64,000 bases of DNA from Amycolatopsis jejuensis (GTDB lineage: Bacteria; Actinomycetota; Actinomycetes; Mycobacteriales; Pseudonocardiaceae): the NCBI RefSeq assembly GCF_000717335.1, contig NZ_JNYZ01000008.1:1-64000 (forward strand), in the 5' to 3' direction. The translations under genes were made by a program, and so were the position numbers. Each line of letters starts with the position of its first letter. The stretch's first letter is position 1. Below, one piece after another: positions 61,557 to 64,000 of this stretch. The notes beneath the pieces were generated by a model, which saw only the letters and a program-made list of their open reading frames with translations, was not told the origin of the DNA and did not search any database.

Positions 61557-62956
61557 TTCGCCTCCGCATTTCCGCGCCGGTCCGCCTGCAGTGCCTCGAC
61601 CGCCGCCGCTACCGCCAGCACCAGCCGGTCGGCGTGCCGCGCGCCGACGATCTGCAGGCCGACCGGCAACCCCTGCGCCGTGAAGCCGACCGGCACGCTG
61701 ATCGCGGGCTGCCGCGTCATGTTGAACGGGAAGCTGAACGGGCACCATTCGGCCCAGCTGCGCAGGCCGCTGCCCGGCGGGACGTCGTACCCCGCGGCGA
61801 ACGGCGGAATCGGCACGGTGGGCGTGATCAGCACGTCGTACCGGGTGTGGAACTCGCCCATCCGGATGCCGAGCCCGGCCAGTTCGCTTTGTGCGGCCTG
61901 GTAGTCGTACGCCGTGAGCCGCGCGCCCTGAGCCGCCATCCGGCGCAGCCCCGGGTCGGCCGGTTCCGCCGCCGCCCCGCGCTCCCGCCGCGAACGCTCC
62001 AGCCGGTGCGCGAAACCCATGGACCACAACACTTCGAACGCCCCGAGCAGGTCCGGCAGGTCGGGATCGGTCTCCGTCACGGCGAACCCGGCAGCAGCCA
62101 GGTCGGCCACCGCAGCAGCGACGACCGCGGCGACCTCCGGGTCGACCTGCACCCGGCCCAGCGCAGGCGAGAACGCCACCCGCACCCCGCGGACGTCCGG
62201 CCAAGCGCGGTAGCTCTCCGTTTCCGCCCCATCGGCGGACGGGTCGCGGTGGTCCGGGACGGCGAGCACGTCCGTCATCGCGGCGACGTCGGCGACCGTA
62301 CGGGCCATCGGTCCCGCGTGCGCGAGCGTTCCGAGGACACTCGGCGGGTACATCGGGATGCGGCCGTACGTCGGCTTGAAGCCCACGATCCCGCAGAACG
62401 CCGACGGAATCCGGACCGACCCGGCGCCGTCGGTCGCCACCGACACCGCGCCCATGCCCGTGCTCACCGCCACCGCGCTGCCGCCACTGGACCCACCGGC
62501 GGTCAGCGACGGGTCCCACGGATTGCGCGTGATGCCGTCGATTGCGTTGTCCGTGACGCCTTTCCAGCCGAACTCCGCCGTCGTGGTCTTGCCGAGCAGC
62601 ACGAGCCCGTTCTCGCGCAGGCGCGCGGCAGCGGGGCTGTCGGTGTCCCACGGCTGCGTCGGATCGGTGCTCGGCGAACCGGCCAGCGTGGGCATTCCCT
62701 GGGTGAGGAACAGGTCTTTGATCGACACGGGTACCCCGTCGAGGGCGCTCAGCGACCGCCCCTCGGACCAGCGTTGCTCGGCAGCTTTCGCCTGCGCCAG
62801 CGCGCCTTCGTGGTCCACGTGCGCGAAGGCCCGGTACGCGTCGTTGTGCGTGTCGATTGCCTGCAGCGCCGCCCGGGTCGCCTCCACCGGAGACAGCTCA
62901 CCCGCGGCATACGCGGCGCTGAGCTGGGCCGCGGTCAGCTTCGCGAGATCGGTCAC
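61553..62956 (-). CDS. amidase signature family hydrolase
   Basis: This 467-residue amidase has the catalytic Lys in VSIKDLF, the Ser-Ser region in TAGGSSGGSAVAVSTGMGAVSVATDGAGSVR and a LDGVP lead. It hydrolyses a carboxamide. GTG 62956 overlaps the SDR stop by four bases. A longer frame extends into the SDR gene and is rejected. It is coupled to the oxidoreductase after it. Confidence 0.86.
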   Translation of the reverse strand: MTDLAKLTAAQLSAAYAAGELSPVEATRAALQAIDTHNDAYRAFAHVDHEGALAQAKAAEQRWSEGRSLSALDGVPVSIKDLFLTQGMPTLAGSPSTDPTQPWDTDSPAAARLRENGLVLLGKTTTAEFGWKGVTDNAIDGITRNPWDPSLTAGGSSGGSAVAVSTGMGAVSVATDGAGSVRIPSAFCGIVGFKPTYGRIPMYPPSVLGTLAHAGPMARTVADVAAMTDVLAVPDHRDPSADGAETESYRAWPDVRGVRVAFSPALGRVQVDPEVAAVVAAAVADLAAAGFAVTETDPDLPDLLGAFEVLWSMGFAHRLERSRRERGAAAEPADPGLRRMAAQGARLTAYDYQAAQSELAGLGIRMGEFHTRYDVLITPTVPIPPFAAGYDVPPGSGLRSWAEWCPFSFPFNMTRQPAISVPVGFTAQGLPVGLQIVGARHADRLVLAVAAAVEALQADRRGNAEAK

Positions 62957-63747
62957 CGGTCGTTCTCCGGATGCACCTCGCGGGCGAACCGCGGATTCCC
63001 GGCCAGCAACCCGCCGTCCACCGGAAGCAGCGCGCCGGTGATCCACGAAGCCTCGTCCGAGGCAAGGAAAAGCGCTGCGGTGGCGATGTCGTCAGTGGTA
63101 CCGACGTGCCCGAGCGGGTACCAGCTGCCGAGGCGCTCCAGGAGATCGGGGACGAGCTTCTCGCGCTCGTTCCAGACGTCGGTGCGGAACGTGCCCGGTA
63201 CCAAAGCGTTGGCCCGGATGCCGTCCGGCGCATGCTCGACGGCCAGATTGCGGGTCAGCGACTCGACCCCGGCCTTGGCCGCGCTGTACGCGGACGCGCC
63301 GACGTGCGTGTGCGCGTTCACCGACGAAATGTTGATGATCACGCCCTTGCCCTGGCCGATCATCGTCGGGAGCACCCGCTGGGAGCACAGGAAAGTGCCC
63401 TTCAGGATGACGTCGATGTCGCGGCTCCAGTCCTCGATGCGCGCGTCGAGGATACTGGCCGGATTCGACGTGAACGCGTTGTTCACCAGCACGTCGATGC
63501 GCCCGAACTCACGCACCGCCGCATTCCGCATCGCGTCGACGTCGTCCTCGCGGCGCACGTCGGTGCGGACGCCAAGGGCCTGCCCGCCCTGGTTCCGCAC
63601 CGACTTCGCGACCTCGCCGGCCGCCTCGCCGTTCGCGTCGGCGACCACTACCGCGGCCCCCTCGGCCGCGAAGCGGTGCGCCAGCGTACTGCCCAGCCCG
63701 GTCCCTCCTCCGCCGGTCACAATGGCCACCTGGTCCGTGAAACGCAT
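62953..63747 (-). CDS. SDR family oxidoreductase
   Basis: This 264-residue classical SDR has the cofactor motif TGGGGTGLG (about residues 11-19), NNA, ISSVNAHTHVGASAYSAAKAGV with the Ser/Tyr/Lys set, and PVDGG near the end. It is translationally coupled to the amidase. Its upstream gap of 33 bp contains a short direct repeat and separates it from the aldo/keto reductase gene, which is probably in the same operon. Confidence 0.85.
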   Translation of the reverse strand: MRFTDQVAIVTGGGGTGLGSTLAHRFAAEGAAVVVADANGEAAGEVAKSVRNQGGQALGVRTDVRREDDVDAMRNAAVREFGRIDVLVNNAFTSNPASILDARIEDWSRDIDVILKGTFLCSQRVLPTMIGQGKGVIINISSVNAHTHVGASAYSAAKAGVESLTRNLAVEHAPDGIRANALVPGTFRTDVWNEREKLVPDLLERLGSWYPLGHVGTTDDIATAALFLASDEASWITGALLPVDGGLLAGNPRFAREVHPENDR

Positions 63748-63780
63748 AGCGCAAACCTCAGTCAGGTCAGTCGAGCAGGT

Positions 63781-64000
63781 TCAGTCGAGCAACGTCATCC
63801 GGTCCGGCGAGTACCGCTCGCCGGTGATCTGGTCAGCAGGTACCGCTTTCTCGATCGCGGCAATGTCCTCTTCGGACAGTTCCAGGTGCGCGGCCGCCAC
63901 GTTCTCTTCGAGGTATTTCCGCCGCTTCGTACCCGGGATCGGCACGACATCGTCGCCACGGCTGTGTACCCACGCCAGCGCCAGCCGGGCCGCCGTGACC
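63781..64000 (-). CDS. aldo/keto reductase, C-terminal part (cut by window edge)
   Basis: The minus-strand frame ending at 63781 reads LALAWVHSRGDDVVPIPGTKRRKYLEENVAAAH, the C-terminal cofactor-binding region of aldo/keto reductases (IPGTKR motif), then LSEEDIAAIEKAVP. About 72 codons are inside the window and the rest lies beyond 64000. It would be the upstream gene of the SDR/amidase operon. Confidence 0.85.
   Translation of the reverse strand, partial: VTAARLALAWVHSRGDDVVPIPGTKRRKYLEENVAAAHLELSEEDIAAIEKAVPADQITGERYSPDRMTLLD

Noticed and set aside
1..64000. CRISPR arrays, tRNA/rRNA genes, insertion sequences or phage genes
   Set aside because: Read for repeats, cloverleaf-like blocks and transposase motifs; none was convincing.

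Overview
The window is about 64 kb of very G+C-rich, densely packed bacterial DNA. It has many GTG starts, ATGA/GTGA stop-start overlaps, F420-type luciferase-like and Eis-like families, and a eukaryote-type Ser/Thr kinase. This points to an actinomycete, and the gene content suits Amycolatopsis or another Pseudonocardiaceae member; that placement is inference. I saw no rRNA, tRNA, CRISPR array or insertion sequence.

Region 1 (about 1-8.2 kb) is a catabolic module. It holds an MHS-type transporter, a Cys-type sulfatase, a nucleoside hydrolase, a ribokinase-like kinase and a LacI regulator, then a second nucleoside hydrolase and a formylglycine-generating enzyme that could mature the sulfatase. 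A tandem LacI-type palindrome lies upstream of the first gene. The natural reading is use of a sulfated nucleoside or riboside.

Region 2 (about 8.2-30.3 kb) looks like an undescribed biosynthetic cluster. Two divergent operons start from one shared palindromic operator at 14485-14508. The leftward operon encodes an Fe-ADH, a 3-hydroxyacyl-CoA dehydrogenase, a KAS III, an acyl-CoA carboxylase beta chain, a mini biotin carrier and an MFS exporter. The rightward operon encodes an acyl-CoA dehydrogenase, a CaiC-like CoA ligase, two hotdog dehydratase subunits, E1 alpha and E1 beta of a 2-oxoacid or acetoin dehydrogenase, a free lipoyl domain, a 2-epi-5-epi-valiolone-synthase-type sugar phosphate cyclase, an unusual 800-residue ThDP enzyme, a second acyl-CoA dehydrogenase and a pyruvyltransferase-like protein. 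A PapA/condensation-type acyltransferase and a frameshifted Eis-type acetyltransferase follow. Together they suggest an acylated C7-cyclitol, or a related product, with its own acyl-CoA supply.

Region 3 (about 30.3-54.2 kb) holds an oligopeptide-type ABC importer with a fused permease-ATPase, a 982-residue double-FAD oxidoreductase, two paralogous FadR/GntR regulators, an SDR, an HpcH aldolase, three VOC proteins, a dimethylformamidase-like protein, a DegT/StrS aminotransferase and a DUF1537 kinase. An AraC regulator, a B12 radical-SAM protein, an orphan AraC ligand domain and a tryptophanase lie among them.

Regions 2 and 3 are tied together by eight copies of a 16-bp dyad, GGYCRACC-GGTYRACC. 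At six of the eight sites the dyad overlaps a recognisable -35 element followed by a 17-bp spacer and a -10. The candidate regulators are the two FadR-type proteins, whose DNA-binding domains are nearly alike.

Region 4 (about 54.2-64 kb) holds an MFS/ArsR pair, a membrane Ser/Thr kinase, an alpha/beta hydrolase, a TetR regulator, and a translationally coupled luciferase-like oxidoreductase/amidase/SDR operon with an aldo/keto reductase cut by the window edge.
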